A DNA stretch of 64,000 nt from positions 1 to 64,000 of the forward strand of contig CAJNOL010001273.1 in assembly GCA_905250125.1 (NCBI GenBank), read 5' to 3'. Numbering within the stretch: the first letter of the stretch is position 1; each line of letters starts with the position of its first letter. This stretch comes from Rotaria sordida (Eukaryota; Rotifera; Eurotatoria; Philodinida; Philodinidae). The notes beneath the pieces are model-generated. The model was given only the letters and a program-made list of their open reading frames with translations. It was not told the origin of the DNA and searched no databases. Shown in pieces: positions 34,654-47,113 of this stretch. Position numbers and translations under genes: made by a program.

Positions 34654-35057
34654 GATGTGGGTGTGTGGGTGTGTGGGTGTGGGTGTAGGTGTGGGTTGCT
34701 GGGTGTGGGTGTGTGGGTGTGGGTGTGGATGTGGGTGTGGGTGTGTGGATGTGGATGTGGGTGTGGATGTGGGTGTGTGGGTGTGTGGGTGTAGGCGTGT
34801 GGGTGTGGGTGTGTGGGTGTGAGTATGTGGGTTTGGGTGTGGATGTAGGTGTGGGGTGTGGGTGTGCGGCGCAGGTGTGTGGGTGAGGATGTGGGTGTGG
34901 GTTTTGAAGAATAGAACACCCACAACCCACGCCCATCAACACCCACACCCACACCCACAACCACACCCACACCGGCACCCACACATCCGCACCAACACCC
35001 ACACCCTCACCCACACCCACACTCACACTCACACCCACACCAACACCCACACCCCAC
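34654..35057. repeat. Large interstitial telomere-type array: about 250 bp TGTGGG then about 140 bp CCCACA
   Basis: The G-rich arm (34654-34902) is built from TGTGGG with many TGTGTGGG and TGTGGA variants. An 11-bp AT spacer (GAAGAATAGAA) is followed by the C-rich arm (34914-35057), mostly CCCACA with variants. All long open frames across it are H/T/P or V/G/W repeats and are not proteins. Variant units are frequent, so the array is old or not maintained as an active telomere. Confidence 0.9.
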
Positions 35058-35094
35058 AAGTTTTACGGAACAACCTAGGATTTCGACTAGTTTT

Positions 35095-36195
35095 TATTGA
35101 TTTCCTTTCCTCAGGAGCATCTGGCTATACTCAAAAGCTGCCCATTCGATACATCTCATTTAGATCTGTTTAGAAGGTCATATGTCCGAGTTGGAAAGTA
35201 TTTCTGAGCGAATTCTTACGGCTTTTATTAAAACTGAAGAATTGAACCTTGGATTAAACATTTTTCTGCGACGAGGAGCATCGAATCCAGTTGTAAGGGT
35301 GTCCATTCGATAGATCTCGTTGAGATCTATTTGGAAAGCCATATATCTCAGTTGAAAAGCACTTCTGGGCGAATCGGTTCGGATTTTAATGAAAAAATGA
35401 ACATTGGATCTTGGATCAGGCGTTTTTCTCAGGAGAAAAGCATCGAATCAAGTTTTAAGGGTCTCCATTCGATAGATCTCGTTGGGATCTGTTTGGAAAG
35501 CCATATATCTCAGTTAGAAAGCACTTCTGGGCGAATCGGTTCGGGTTTTCTTGAAAAACTGAATAATTGGGTTCTGGATTACACGTTTCGCTGGGAAGGA
35601 GAGCATCGAATCAAGCTCGAATGATGTCCATTCGATAGATCTCGTTTAGATCCAGTCGGGAAGTTATATGTTGGACTTGGAAAGTACTTCTGGGCGAGTC
35701 TCTTCAGGTCTTAGGAGGAATCTAGGGATCGAACCTGTGATTGACCGTTTCTGAAGGGAAGGGTTTATCAAATTGAGTTCCAAAGGTGTTCATTTGATAG
35801 AGCTCGTCGAGATCTACTTGGAAAGTTGAATCATTTCGTTAGAAAGTGCGTCTGAGCGAATCGCGACAGGTATTATTTGAAAAACCTGGTTTCTAGAGCG
35901 GATTGAAGGTTTGAGGGCGAGAGGAGTATGGAATGGGGCACCAAAGATGTGAATTCGATAGAGCTCGTCAAGATCTACCTGAAAACTCAATGATTAAGTT
36001 GGAAAGCATTCCTGGGCGAATCGTGACAAGTTTTTCCAGAATTGTCTGCATTTTACACGTTTTTCTGATGATATTTGGAGATTTTCGCGGTTTGAGGCGG
36101 GGCTAGAGAAAATTGAATTATGTCGTTGGATAGAGCTCGTCGAGTTCTACTTGGAAAGTTGCTAGATTATTTTGGAAAGTTTTCTGGAGCGAATC
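35095..36195. repeat. Tandem repeat, seven units of about 162 bp
   Basis: The landmark CATTCGATAGATCTCGTT, followed by GAGATCTACTTGGAAAG, recurs at 35143, 35304, 35466, 35639, 35791, 35952 and 36124 (spacings 161, 162, 173, 152, 161 and 172). Each unit also has a GCGAATCG block. The core contains the near-palindrome AGATCTCG/CGAGATCT. The 97-codon frame at 35331-35624 encodes the same peptide word (ESHISQL) twice because of the repeat and is not a gene. The array directly follows the telomere-type block. Confidence 0.85.
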
Positions 36196-36199
36196 CTTT

Positions 36200-37070
36200 C
36201 AGGAAATACTCGAATCCTAACCTAAGATATCCTACGTTGACTTTCGTGACTTTATTTTGACTTTTATGATTTAAAAGTCACTTAGGTCAGTCGTTTCCCC
36301 CTTCTAACTAGTACTAAAAGTTTTTTCAAGGCAATCTTCGCTTAGTCAATACTTACATGTCTTTTGCTTGTATTCAACTGGTCTTCTTGTTTTCTTTATA
36401 TGGAATCTATTAATTTAATTGCTGTTATTCATCTTATTGACTTGTTCGTTTTTCTTTCATTCTTCCCTATTTTTATATGAATCATAAGATACCACTTCTA
36501 ATATTACTATTAACACTTCTTACAACAGAGTAGCTTCAAGCTAACTCCCGTTTAAGTGTTTTCTTTGCTAAAGAATATAAAATACGATATTCGTAATATC
36601 TAATTTATTAGAATTTATTGCCTGAAAGTCACTAGAACTATTCAAAGGGCAATAAAAGTATTGTGAAGGAAAATATAATCAGCAATCGACAAAGAATATT
36701 TCGTATAGCAATTAAAACATTTCATCAGGGCTATTACATTATATCTTTATTTTGTAAATATACGTAATTGAAGACATGTTATCGTGATTTTATGTTTTTG
36801 ATATCTAATTTATGTGAAGCTTTTATCAATCGAACGACCTATTTTTTTTCTAAAAAATTTCTAAGTAGTCTGTTCTTAGTTATACATCAGGTGGGGGGAT
36901 GTTAAAGTGTATCGTGGTAACTAGAGTTCGTTGAATCATGCAAGTAACGTTCATAAAATACGGATTCACTTCGCCCTAGACTGAATGATTAAGTACCTTT
37001 TTAATTCTGAAATTTCAAGTCCATTGTAATTCCGAAAATTCACAAGGAGAAGATCCAAAATAATTAATGA
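36200..37070. other. AT-rich intergenic stretch, nothing seen
   Basis: No gene or strong repeat. Confidence 0.45.
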
Positions 37071-37145
37071 TGTGACTGTAGGTGTGAGTGTGTTTGTAGA
37101 TGTGGGTGGAAGGAGCGCACGCTTTCACTCATATCCACATCCTTC
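37071..37145. repeat. TGTGGG-like inverted pair
   Basis: GTGACTGTAGGTGTGAGTGT with GATGTGGGTGG, a 16-bp spacer, then CACTCATATCCACATCCTT. Diverged. Confidence 0.6.
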
Positions 37146-37920
37146 TCCAGCTAAAGTAAAAATATGGATGAGTTTTTCAAATTAATACTGAAGTCAAGGA
37201 TATCCAACAAATTTTGTTATGTATGATCATATTTATGTGTGCGTTGTTGCTATTCTTTATTCTTTAAAACTCAAGATGTTACTCTGTATTGCTTCAAGAA
37301 GTAAAGATTTTCTACCTTTGAATATTAACGTGAAAAAGTATATCGAAGTTTCAAAAAGTTGAAGAAAATACAATGTATGGTATTCGTCTCCTGACAAAAG
37401 CCGAGAACTGAAAATTCTACAATTCAGAAGATGTGTAAAATAAATTCAAAATAATTTGTAAACAACGTGATCTAAGCGTCGCTAACCCTCTACTGGAAGG
37501 ATATCGTTGCGTTAAAAACATGGTAAACGAACACACGATTTGTGGTGTGCGGATCGAATAATGTTGTTTAGATGCTGCTGTATAATGAAAACAATCGAAA
37601 TATATCAACAAGTGACGCTCTTCGACTCGACTCTCTTGGCTCTTAGCTGAATTCGATCTAATCATCGCCTCTCATTGTTTGCTAGATTCAATTTTGAGAA
37701 CTATCGTTGAAAACAGACTAATTATCATACCAAAAAAAATTTGCTTGTAGCATTGTCAGAGAGGACCATTTTGTAGAAAGATCGGACCTTCCTCTTGAGA
37801 TTTTCTAAAATGAACCTTCAGAGACTACTGGCAGTCGGTCGTCAGCGCCCCTAAGGACTGCCACTCGCAACTGTTCGACGTCGCGTATGAACCGGATTTA
37901 ATCTATAGCAGTACTTCAAA
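37146..37920. other. Intergenic, nothing seen
   Basis: No recognisable gene. An 82-codon minus frame (37417-37665) lacks any motif. Confidence 0.4.
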
Positions 37921-37928
37921 TCTTTGTT

Positions 37929-38143
37929 TAGGGGTGGCACTTTAACTTTAAAAACACTTTAAACTTTATTTAAAGTGAAACACTTTAAAACTTTAAACTT
38001 TAATTAAAGTAAAAATTTTAACACTTTAACTTTAACTTTTTTTTTTAAAGTTAAAGTGTTAAAATTTTTACTTTAATTAAAGTTTAAAGTTTTAAAGTGT
38101 GTTACTCTAACTTTAAACTTTAAAGTTTAAAGTGCCACCCCTA
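37929..38143. mobile_element. Palindromic CTTTAAAG MITE with 8-bp target duplication (hAT-type)
   Basis: A 215-bp element with perfect inverted ends TAGGGGTGGCAC ... GTGCCACCCCTA, flanked by an exact 8-bp direct repeat TCTTTGTT (37921-37928 and 38144-38151). Eight-bp duplications and an AGGGGTG-like terminus fit the hAT superfamily. The interior is almost entirely CTTTAAA/TTTAAAG words arranged as one long palindrome centred near 38040. No coding capacity. Confidence 0.88.
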
Positions 38144-38825
38144 TCTTTGTTCAGAACATTTTTTAGCAGTAAGAAAAAATCTATGAAAATTGATTCCATA
38201 TTTGGTTGCTGATGATCGACTGTTTATGATCAATATAAGAAGAAGATTAATAAATGTTCAATGATGGGACCGACATTTTTAGTAGTATAGCTGGCATAGA
38301 ACTTACACGTATGCAATATTATTTCTTACAGTCTCAACGCTAGCAAATTCTTTTCTAATTGTCCGTGCGTAGTCATGAAAAACCTATTGTATGATGTCTT
38401 TGTTTACTATTCGAAGTATCCTGCAATCCTTGTTTTTCGAATTCTCAGAAATAATACATGACATGCTTTCATTTAATATATATGACCGATGCGATTAAGT
38501 ACCCTTGTGCACTGTAAAGAAATCTAAAGATCAATACACTTTTAAAGTGTTTGTGAGACAGCCACGTATAAAAAAAACCTTTTTCACAGTTTATGAAAAT
38601 TTTCCTAAACGCTTTCGTAAACCTTCTAAAAAGGGCAAATGGAAAAGCTTATGACTTTTAAATACCACTGACGAAGGGTTAATGAAATGGTTTATAACAT
38701 TAATAAATTTTTAAAGGGTTTGCCATATATTGCAGGTTTATATTTCCTTTGTAAGGGTACTTGAACTCCCTAAACGATTTCGAATAATCTTAAAATCAAT
38801 CATAAAATGGACACACAGAAACCAA
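38144..38825. other. Intergenic, nothing seen
   Basis: No gene seen. GACGAAGGGTTAA near 38665-38680 looks like a lone piggyBac-type end, but no partner was found. Confidence 0.35.
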
Positions 38826-38829
38826 AAAC

Positions 38830-38966
38830 GGGTGGGTGTGGGTGTGTGATGCGGGTGGGCGTGGCTGTGGATGTGGCTATTGACTTCATCTACATCCACA
38901 GTCACATCCCACAGCCACACACCCACATGTACACGCACACCCACACTCCACACCTACACCCACCCT
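38830..38966. repeat. TGTGGG / CCCACA inverted pair, long arms
   Basis: GGGTGGGTGTGGGTGTGTGA begins the G arm and CCACACCTACACCCACCC ends the C arm. A near-perfect inner stem (ATGTGGCTATTGACTTC against ATCCACAGTCACATCC) surrounds a short loop near 38885. Confidence 0.8.
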
Positions 38967-40053
38967 TGTTCTATCGTCTCAAAGAACCTTAATTATTATT
39001 TTATTTAATTTTGTTGGTTTATTTACTACAAATTAGAAGAATAACATCATGACTTTCATTTAGGAGTAGAGAATGTCGACTAAACATGACCATTAGACTA
39101 ATACTAAGAGCAACACTTTTGTTATGATTCTGAAAGAAAAATATTGCAGTTTTTATTAATCAATGCCATGCTAAAGCAAAGTCGTATCCCTGAGTAATTT
39201 CAATAGTCTTTCATGATATTTTTAATACAGAAGCATTCTAGCTACTGTTAAATTGATGCAACACCAAAAAGAATTGAATTCAGTCAGGAGCATGGCTGTG
39301 TTTTAGCATAACATTAATCAATACTTCTCTTTTATGATCGTATAACACAAAAGTATTGTTGTTGACATTAATTTAATGATAATGATGAGCCGACATCTCT
39401 CCTTGAGAAATATACATGAGTACGATGGCAAGCGACAATGGTATATAGGTCAAGACGAAGTCATAAGTATAGGTCCAAAAGCTATGACCGGGTTCGATCA
39501 TAGGAAATATTATTTAAATTATCGTGATTTTGATGACATGACATATTCTTCTTTGATGTTTATACTTTTATTTATATACGAAATTAACTAGGTGAGGACT
39601 CACCAGTGTTACTGTGTAGAAGAAAAGGAGTCTAAATTCAATAGAATATTGGGTTACACAGTTTTTTTGAAAACTTCGTACCGCTATATTTTTACATTTA
39701 GAAAATCGATTGGTCTGGGCAATGAAGTGATAGTTGGAAAGGCGACTGTTCATTATTTTGTTTCATGAGTACGTGAAGATGAGAATCGGCAAGATCAAAA
39801 TAGAAACATACATTTATTAAAGAAGACTATTTCATCAAATTAAGACGATATTGTCATTTTTTTTTTACAAACAAAGACAAAAATTAAAGATAAAAAGCAA
39901 GGAATGAATACTGATCAGAATGAAATCTTTGAAAAAAAAACAGATCGAATTGATTATTTTTAATTTGATTTGCCAATACAAATTGAAAGAAAAGCGATCT
40001 AAACTAAAAATGAATATGAAACGATGAAGAAGAACGTTGATAAAAGTTTATTT
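38967..40053. other. Intergenic; one unidentified ORF at 39376-39591 (+)
   Basis: The only noteworthy frame is 71 codons with a well-mixed middle section (EYDGKRQWYIGQDEVISIGP). I recognise no family, and it could be a fragment or chance. Otherwise AT-rich. Confidence 0.3.
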
Positions 40054-41706
40054 TTAGTGAACATTAGCTGCCATATATTTAGTCCAAATCATATTTTTCA
40101 ATTCACTACGAAGTAATGCCGAAGATAGAAAACATGCACAACCAGTTATTCCATGATTGAAATATTCAAGGCCTTTTCCATGTTAAAAAAAACAAAGATT
40201 TTTTTTGATTAAATTTGAATTAAATGAAAATGAAAAAATAATTACCTAAACAAACATAATAGAAGATAACAACTCGTGTTAATACAATATAATCTTTATT
40301 TGATGAATAATAATTATAGTAACCAATTAATGCTCGAGGTATAATTGTCATTGATAAAAATGATAAAAAGAATAAAATTGCAATTGATTCTTTAACTTTA
40401 ATTTGTAATGAAGATGGTAATTTTCTAATTTCTCGTAAAAGAAGTATATTAACAATTAAAACAGATAAGATTGGCAATGCTATATCAAGAATTAAATAGG
40501 ACATAATACCAAAAAGATTAGAATTAAATCGATGATAACCATAATAAAAATTTTCATTATGTTTATTAACAATCATTAAACGATTATAATTAATTCGAAC
40601 TGATTGGTAACGTTTATAGAGATAATTTGGATGTTGACTTAAAAGACCAGCAAATAAAACAAAAATAATTGCATAAGCAAATCGACGATATTGTTTACGT
40701 TTATGTTTTGAACGCCAATCTAAATGTGTATGATGTTCCCAATAACGAACTGTTAATAAACGTTCAATTGCCATTAAAACCTTCAAATTAAAAAATAATT
40801 ACAAATCGATTTTAACTTTCCTCATAACTGATTTCCATTTTCAAACAAAGAAAAAAAAATCAGATTTGTCTAATTTAGTTCGAATTATTCAAAAGACCAT
40901 CAAATCAATGTTCAGACGAACAAATTCAAGAAAATGATCATTTATTTCATCTTTTCAAAGGAAAATGCTTTATGTTCTTATTTCAAAAAAAAAAAAGATC
41001 TCACTTGAACATATTTACTTTCAATTTGTTTGATCTTCATTAAAACAATATTTCAAAAGAAATTCTGTTTTTCAATTACTTCGAACTAATCGAATTATAA
41101 AAAACAATGTTCTGGGAATAATTTTTGAATTAAAATTTAAAAAGATAAGCAATAATCATTTGCTTCTATCAATACGTTATTTAACAGAGAAAAGTTTTCA
41201 ACATGATTCATTTTTCAGAAAAAAGAAATATTCTCCTAGACATCTTCATTATGTATTGATGAAAAATATTCAATAAGATCTGTCAATTAAATGATATATT
41301 TTCTTACTTTACACCAATTTACAACAAATATTGGATAACGATTAGTTGCGAGGTAAATTGTTTCAGTAATTGCACTGATTTGAACAACATTAGCAAATAA
41401 AAGATAATAATAAATTGCCGATAGTAGACGTATACTATCGAATAAGGCAATTATAATGATCAGTAAACCATAACTAACATGTCGAAAAGATGTTTTAGCA
41501 ATGATACCTACTAGAGCAAGATTGGTCAATACACCTAATACTGCACAAATACATGTTAAAATACGGACACTCTCGAAAACGATTAATAATGAATGATCAG
41601 GAGGTAAATGTTCATCGGGATGAAAATAAGTATTAGATAAATACCAAGAAGAATGATTAAGCAATGGTATCTGTGATTGTGTCTCATCGTCTTCGTGATT
41701 ATTCAT
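40054..41706 (-). CDS. Rhodopsin-like G-protein-coupled receptor
   Basis: Three exons: 41706-41308 (donor GTAAGA), 40780-40246 (acceptor TTGAAG, donor GTAATT) and 40172-40054 (acceptor GGAAAAG), giving 350 residues. Phases 0 and 1 agree at the junctions. The N-terminus is acidic with a possible glycosylation site (NHSS, 17-20). Helix 1 (about 48-70) contains LTNLALVG, with N62 in the usual GNxxV place. Helix 2 is about 78-104. Helix 3 runs across the first splice site into VVNWCKVLMAIERLLTVRY, where E139-R140 replaces the D/E-R-Y core. Helices 4-6 follow, and helix 7 spans the second junction (FYYVCLGLEYFNHGITG). Ligand unknown; the ER-L variant and short tail resemble expanded invertebrate peptide-receptor-like families. 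It acts at the plasma membrane by coupling to heterotrimeric G proteins (family knowledge). Confidence 0.85.
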
Positions 41707-44700
41707 TTTTCTAATAGTAATCGAACTTTTTCTTGCACTTCTTCATCATCATCATCATCATCACTAACATAGATTGATCATTTTCTGTTTTTCATCACTA
41801 TTCTTATGCGCTTCTTTGATCAAGATAATCTCTTGGTAGGCCATGTGTTTAGGATTACAAATCAGAAAGAAAGGAATAAAGACAATACATAATTTATTCT
41901 TCTAAGTAAGATCAACATCAGCATTGATTAAATTTGATCAAGGGTTTATTTTAACAAAGAATTCCGTTAGAAAGTTCTTATTAATCATTACTCTAAGAAT
42001 TTTCATCTAATAATGATATGCTTATGTATTTTTATTATTGGTGAAAAAGAGAATCAGTAAAAAAAAACAACAACATTCTCGTTCATAATGTGATCAATAG
42101 AAGATTTCTTCTCATTTTTAAACGAACTATAATTGATCAGTCATACATTTCGCCATATAATACAACTTTCTCTATTCTTCGTATGAAAAATATCGATGCT
42201 ATTGATACGAGAAAAAAAGATACAATCACTTCAATCATCAAGTACTTTTTATAGGAAACAAACGTTCAAAATCTTGCTGAAACTTATTAACACTCTTGAC
42301 ATGACTCTCAACTCAAATTGTTCTGAATTGTAACAGTATCAAACTCGAAAAGTATAATTAAAGTGTCCACAAGTAAGATATCTAAAAAACTAAATGTATT
42401 AATATTAATTAAATAGAAATAAACTTGAACAATCGTCAATATTTTATGCATATCCATTCTATTAACCATAATCAGCTATCTTTTCCTTAATTCAAAAGTT
42501 TGATTAAGTCTGAATTTGTACAAGCTAAAATACTCGATAGAACAATTAATAAAATCTACAAAAAAAGCACGTTTGATTTAAATTCTATGACTTTTATTGG
42601 TCAATTATGATTTTTGGGGAATAAATCCTTCTTATTTGGGCTCGATACAGAAGAACAAATTTTTTACTATTAGTTGATTGAAGATCTTCATTTTCATCTA
42701 TAGTACACATTTCGAAATATTACTTTGCATGATTTGTTATTTTCATATGAAATAAAGTCGAGCGTATAGATGAATGATGGATTTCTATGTATAATAATCA
42801 ATACTTCTTCCGTTGGTTACTATTAAACTTCAGAAGAAATTCATGTCAACAATGTCAATAAGTTTCAGCAAGATGTTTAACACTCGTTTCTTGTTAAAAA
42901 AAAAATACCTGACGATTGTATTTAGAAGTTGATGTGAATAGCTTATATATTATCATACTTCTATATCAATATTGTGTCTAACTTAAATATTCAATTTCTT
43001 CGTTCAGATATATCATGCGCAGTTCATCTGTTAATTTTGCTCAACAGTACACAACCTTCCTTTGCAAGATAAACGATATTTACCATGGCGATGTTGATCA
43101 AACAGTTCATACAAAGGAGCATAGAAATTTTTTGACACTCATCATATATGTTGACAGAATTCAGATTGCCAAGAGTTTATGTCCAAGTGACTCTTCTACT
43201 AAACTTTTTTGATTTTAAAATATATACTTGTAATTTTTTTCTTATCAAAATTCGATTCGATTTTGTCGAAATAAAAATCTCTTTTTGAGTAATTAATTGT
43301 TTCTCATCGATAACATACATCGATTCGATCATCACAATAAAAAATAAATAAATTTCATTGTGGAGGTAATAAAGATAAAAACAGTGCTTGTGGAGTTCAT
43401 AGCTGGAACTGGTCGCATTTTTTCATATCGGACCGAGCCGAGTAGGTGATATTCCTGGCTTGATCCGCAAAAAACCTATGTATTTTAAGTCTCAATTAAC
43501 CAAACAACTCTTTCGAGAAACAGTCTATTAATTCGGTTCTACAAAGATATACAGTGTTGAAAACATAATATGATGTTTCCAATAGTAGAGACTACTATTT
43601 AAGTGTGTCACGTTTCATACTCACATATTAAGAATGAACAATGATTTCTTTCAAGAAAACATTTCGGTCTTCCTCATCGATGTATTTCGTTTCTTTTATT
43701 CGAATAATAAAAGCAATCTTTTTCTACTGAATGTAAGAATGAAAATAGAACATGTCTTCTTTCAATGATATGATGTAAATACTTTTATACGAAGCGATGG
43801 TTATCAAATCAACTGTAACAGCAGCTTTTCATTATGCAATTTATAAGTAGAAAAGCTTATATATTTGTTTATCAATGGTTAGAACACAAAATAATAACTA
43901 CATTTAGATTTGTTATTATGGTTCACATTGATAGGAGTTCATCTTCTAAATCTTGTCTAAACGATACTCTAAGATGAATCAAACGATCTGATATCATGAG
44001 AAGGAAATTGAAGTTTGATTTTGTAAGAAAAAAGTTTAATTTTATTTCCTATTTATTTTGACATATGATTAGAAATGTCAAATGTTTCATTTTAGTTGTC
44101 TCCAATACGTCTCTTAAATGCAGTAGCAGAAACATTTTAGATATGTTTAAGTTTTATGAATATATTGACATTGAATAACACGTGATTTCTTAAGATTCTT
44201 CATGTCGAATATCGTGTCCTATTCGATCAATCTTTAAAATAATTCTTTAACAAAAATTCATCTATTTAATGCAAAGATTATTTATCTAACTTACAAAGAG
44301 AATACTTTGTTTGAAGAGGATCAGAAAAAAATACAATCATTTGACAAACTTCTTTTAATAACTATTCGGAATTACTTAAGAAACAGAAATAAGTATAATT
44401 TATATCTTCTCGACATAGTTTTACGGAATCGGAAAAAAACGCTGATAAAATTGTTTAAGTCAATGATAGAAAATATTTTCTTTTGCTTTCGAATATCTTT
44501 GGTCGTCTACTTATTTAAACTATATCACAAACATAGACTTTTGTCATAACATAAAGTGAACAGAATCATAGTTGTACGACTAAGCGGGTACGATCTTTAA
44601 CCTTCACTCTCATGATCTTGATTCTGCTTTTTGCTATTAGCCAATAGAAACTATATATTGTATTCATCATCAACCGTTCATTGTTTCAGATCACCGAATG

Positions 44701-44835
44701 AATATAAAATGTGATGTTCTGCTTCCCATTCTTGTGAATACAAATATTTTTGTAGCATATAGTTATATTTGATTTCGAAAACATAGAACAAAGAAAAATT
44801 TTCCCTTGACTTATTTAAATATTGATATATCATCT
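41707..44835. other. Intergenic region, no supported gene
   Basis: About 3 kb of AT-rich DNA. The frame at 43015-43212 follows a possible acceptor (TTTCTTCGTTCAG) and has mixed composition but no recognisable motif. The frame at 44307-44549 is K/I/F-rich and unconvincing. Confidence 0.4.
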
Positions 44836-44847
44836 AAATTTATACAA

Positions 44848-46099
44848 TAAAGGTTTTTGTTCAACATTTGAATGTCTTCTCGGGCGAGTTGATTCTCAGT
44901 ATTTTTGAATATTTTAATATACAAGAAATTTTTCAATCTTTCTACAATCTTAATTCATTCATTACATCATGAAATGCCTTTTCTTCCGAGCAACTGTTCT
45001 TCCAATCAAGTTACGTCACTTCGCATTGAATATGTTATTATTCCAATTGAAACATATCTTAATCTTAAATTACTTACCATCGTCTATGGAAATGAGTGCA
45101 AAGATCAATGTCTCAGTATGATCAATGAGGTTAGATAAAATTTTAATACATAGTGCTGAGAATTAAGAATTCACTTAGAATCTTAGAGCGAAAAAAAATG
45201 CTTTGTTTGAATCAGAAAGCACCAGGAATCATTCTCTACACTTTGTTCAAATATTTTTATGTTCGGCAAAGTAGAGATAATCGTGAGGATTCCAATCAGT
45301 AGATCTTTATTTTTCCTACAAAAGAAAAGAATGAAAGTGATGAAATAGATAGCAAAAAAAAAACATTTGCTAAGTCACAAAATATTATGTTATGTAGTAT
45401 ATAATCGGAATAAAACATGCTACTGTGTTTATTTAGGTTTCCAAACTATCTCGACTGATCAACTTCATATTATATCTAATCAATTTAAAATCAAACTCGA
45501 TCGGTAATAAAATGATCGAAACTGCATTTGGTCATTCTTCTCTTCAACGAATCATTCTAATGACAAATGCTCGTAAAAATTATTTTTCACGAAACAGAAA
45601 TTTATAAGGTAACTTGGCCGTTCGTTTGATTAAAATGGACTGTATAACCTCGGATTTTCATGGTGTAAAAGTTGATCATACTCCATATCAATTACAAAGT
45701 AAAAAGTATCTACCTTTGACACTGCAATATCATATTCATCATCTCGATCTTGATTTCAAGAATTGGAGATTGAAATTGCTATTTGAATTCTTATCTGCTT
45801 TGCCTTCATTAATTACATTAACAATTAAAGGCTTTTGTTGTTTTAACAATGTGTATTTCTGGTTATGTATCGACGTATGGAATGAAATGTTGCAAAATTT
45901 GAAGGCATTACAACGTGTCGCTATTGAGATTTGTCTCGCTTTACCAATAAGGTTGAGAAAAAAGAGCGTCAAATCTTTCAACGAAAGTGTAGCGAAAAAA
46001 GTTGAAACATGCAAACGAATAAATCCGATAGCCGGACCAAGAACAAAAAGACCAGGTGTAGGATATATCCAAATTAGTGCTTCACTTAATATGGACTAG
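44848..46099 (+). pseudogene. F-box/LRR-like protein gene, broken
   Basis: An F-box is readable at 44886-44955 (GELILSIFEYFNIQEIF, then QSFYNLNS), but no ATG precedes it in frame; TTG stands where a start would be expected (44868). A frameshift near 44950-44960 moves reading into SLHHEMPFLPSNCSSNQV, which continues to MINE and donor GAG/GTTAGA at 45130. After an intron (acceptor TTTATTTAG, 45436), exon 2 reads SKLSRLINFILYLINL, is stopped by TAA at 45605-45607, then continues in the same frame as AVRLIKMDCITSDFHG to the stop at 46099. The later part has leucine-rich segments (HHLDLDFKNWRLKLLFEF). Two lesions plus the lost start make a pseudogene. F-box proteins link substrates to SCF ubiquitin ligases. 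An intact family member lies 1.5 kb away in the opposite orientation. Confidence 0.65.
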
Positions 46100-46304
46100 G
46101 CTAAATTGACGAACTCCAAAAGCATTCCATCACTCATTGTATATTTTTTTTGTTAAATATTATTGTAAAAGTTTTTTCTGTGATTATTATTCAAGAAATA
46201 AATTCATGATTATTTATTCTAATTTCTTTATTCTCATGTTGTAAAACGGCAAAGCAAATATAAGAAGAATAATAGAACATAACACCGAGAAAAAAATTAT
46301 CCAT

Positions 46305-47113
46305 CCCTAGAGAATATACTGAGTTAAGGGTACCCGAAAAAGTATCCTGTTACCAGTATGTCACAGGAACTTTTGGGTACCAAAGTACTTATAGGTACTT
46401 TCGAGTATCTAAATGGTACTTTAGCAGGTACCCTGCTACAAAATGTATAGTAACTGGGTACTTGAAGATACTGATCAGATACTCAATTGGGTACTATCGT
46501 ACAGTATTTTTAGGTATTCTACTACCAAAATTTCAGTATGTTCAGAAGCGAACCTGACCTTTCACTTTTTGCATTTTTTTCTCTCAAAGCGATTCATTAC
46601 ATTTTTTTCGATTTTATTATATTTAAGTTTTTCAATTCTGAAAACTCAACAGGTCAAATGTCGAGATCTGACCGAACTTGAATTGGTCGAGTATCCATGA
46701 GACCACCTCAGGATAGTCCGCTCTTAATCTACGATGAAGATCGGAATGTTCTCAACTAAGAAATAGTCAAGAAATAGTGAAGAAATAATCTAGAAAAATT
46801 AGTATGAAAGCAGATTAATTTTTTGTGTTTTGCTCAGTTGTGTATACGGAGCCGTGCGCGAAAAAGAAAACGGTGAATGAACAGTCGCTACGCAGAACGT
46901 GACAAATGTAGGGTACCCTGTAGAGTTTTCTCAGTAAAATTACAGATGCGGGTATTCATACCAGCACTTGCTCAGTGAGCGTACTTTTATGGGTACCCCT
47001 TGCAGTACCTACATCAGTATAATTACCGAGAATTTTCGAAGTACTCATATTAGCTACCCTGCTAAGGCTTTCTCAGTACATGGGTACCCTGAACTCAGTA
47101 CTTTCTCTAGGGA
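46305..47113. mobile_element. GGTACC-word repeat element with about 31-bp terminal inverted repeats
   Basis: The left end CCCTAGAGAATATACTGAGT, then TAAGGGTACCC, is matched inverted at the right end (GGGTACCCTGAACTCAG, then TACTTTCTCTAGGG). The interior is full of GGTACC, GGGTACCC, AGTACT and GTATC words, dense in both outer thirds, with a less repetitive centre (46520-46880). About 810 bp with no transposase. No clear target duplication, so the superfamily is open. It lies between the F-box pseudogene and the intact F-box gene. Confidence 0.7.

Noticed and set aside
34580..35173. Several long open frames of H/T/P, V/G/W or C/G residues on both strands
   Set aside because: They are translations of TGTGGG/CCCACA arrays; a 6-bp repeat is open in most frames and codes for nothing recognisable.
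35331..35624. 97-codon frame with a repeated peptide word
   Set aside because: The repetition comes from the 162-bp tandem DNA repeat and other units are not open in that frame.
38660..38682. Possible piggyBac end (GAAGGGTTAA)
   Set aside because: No partner terminus or subterminal structure found nearby.
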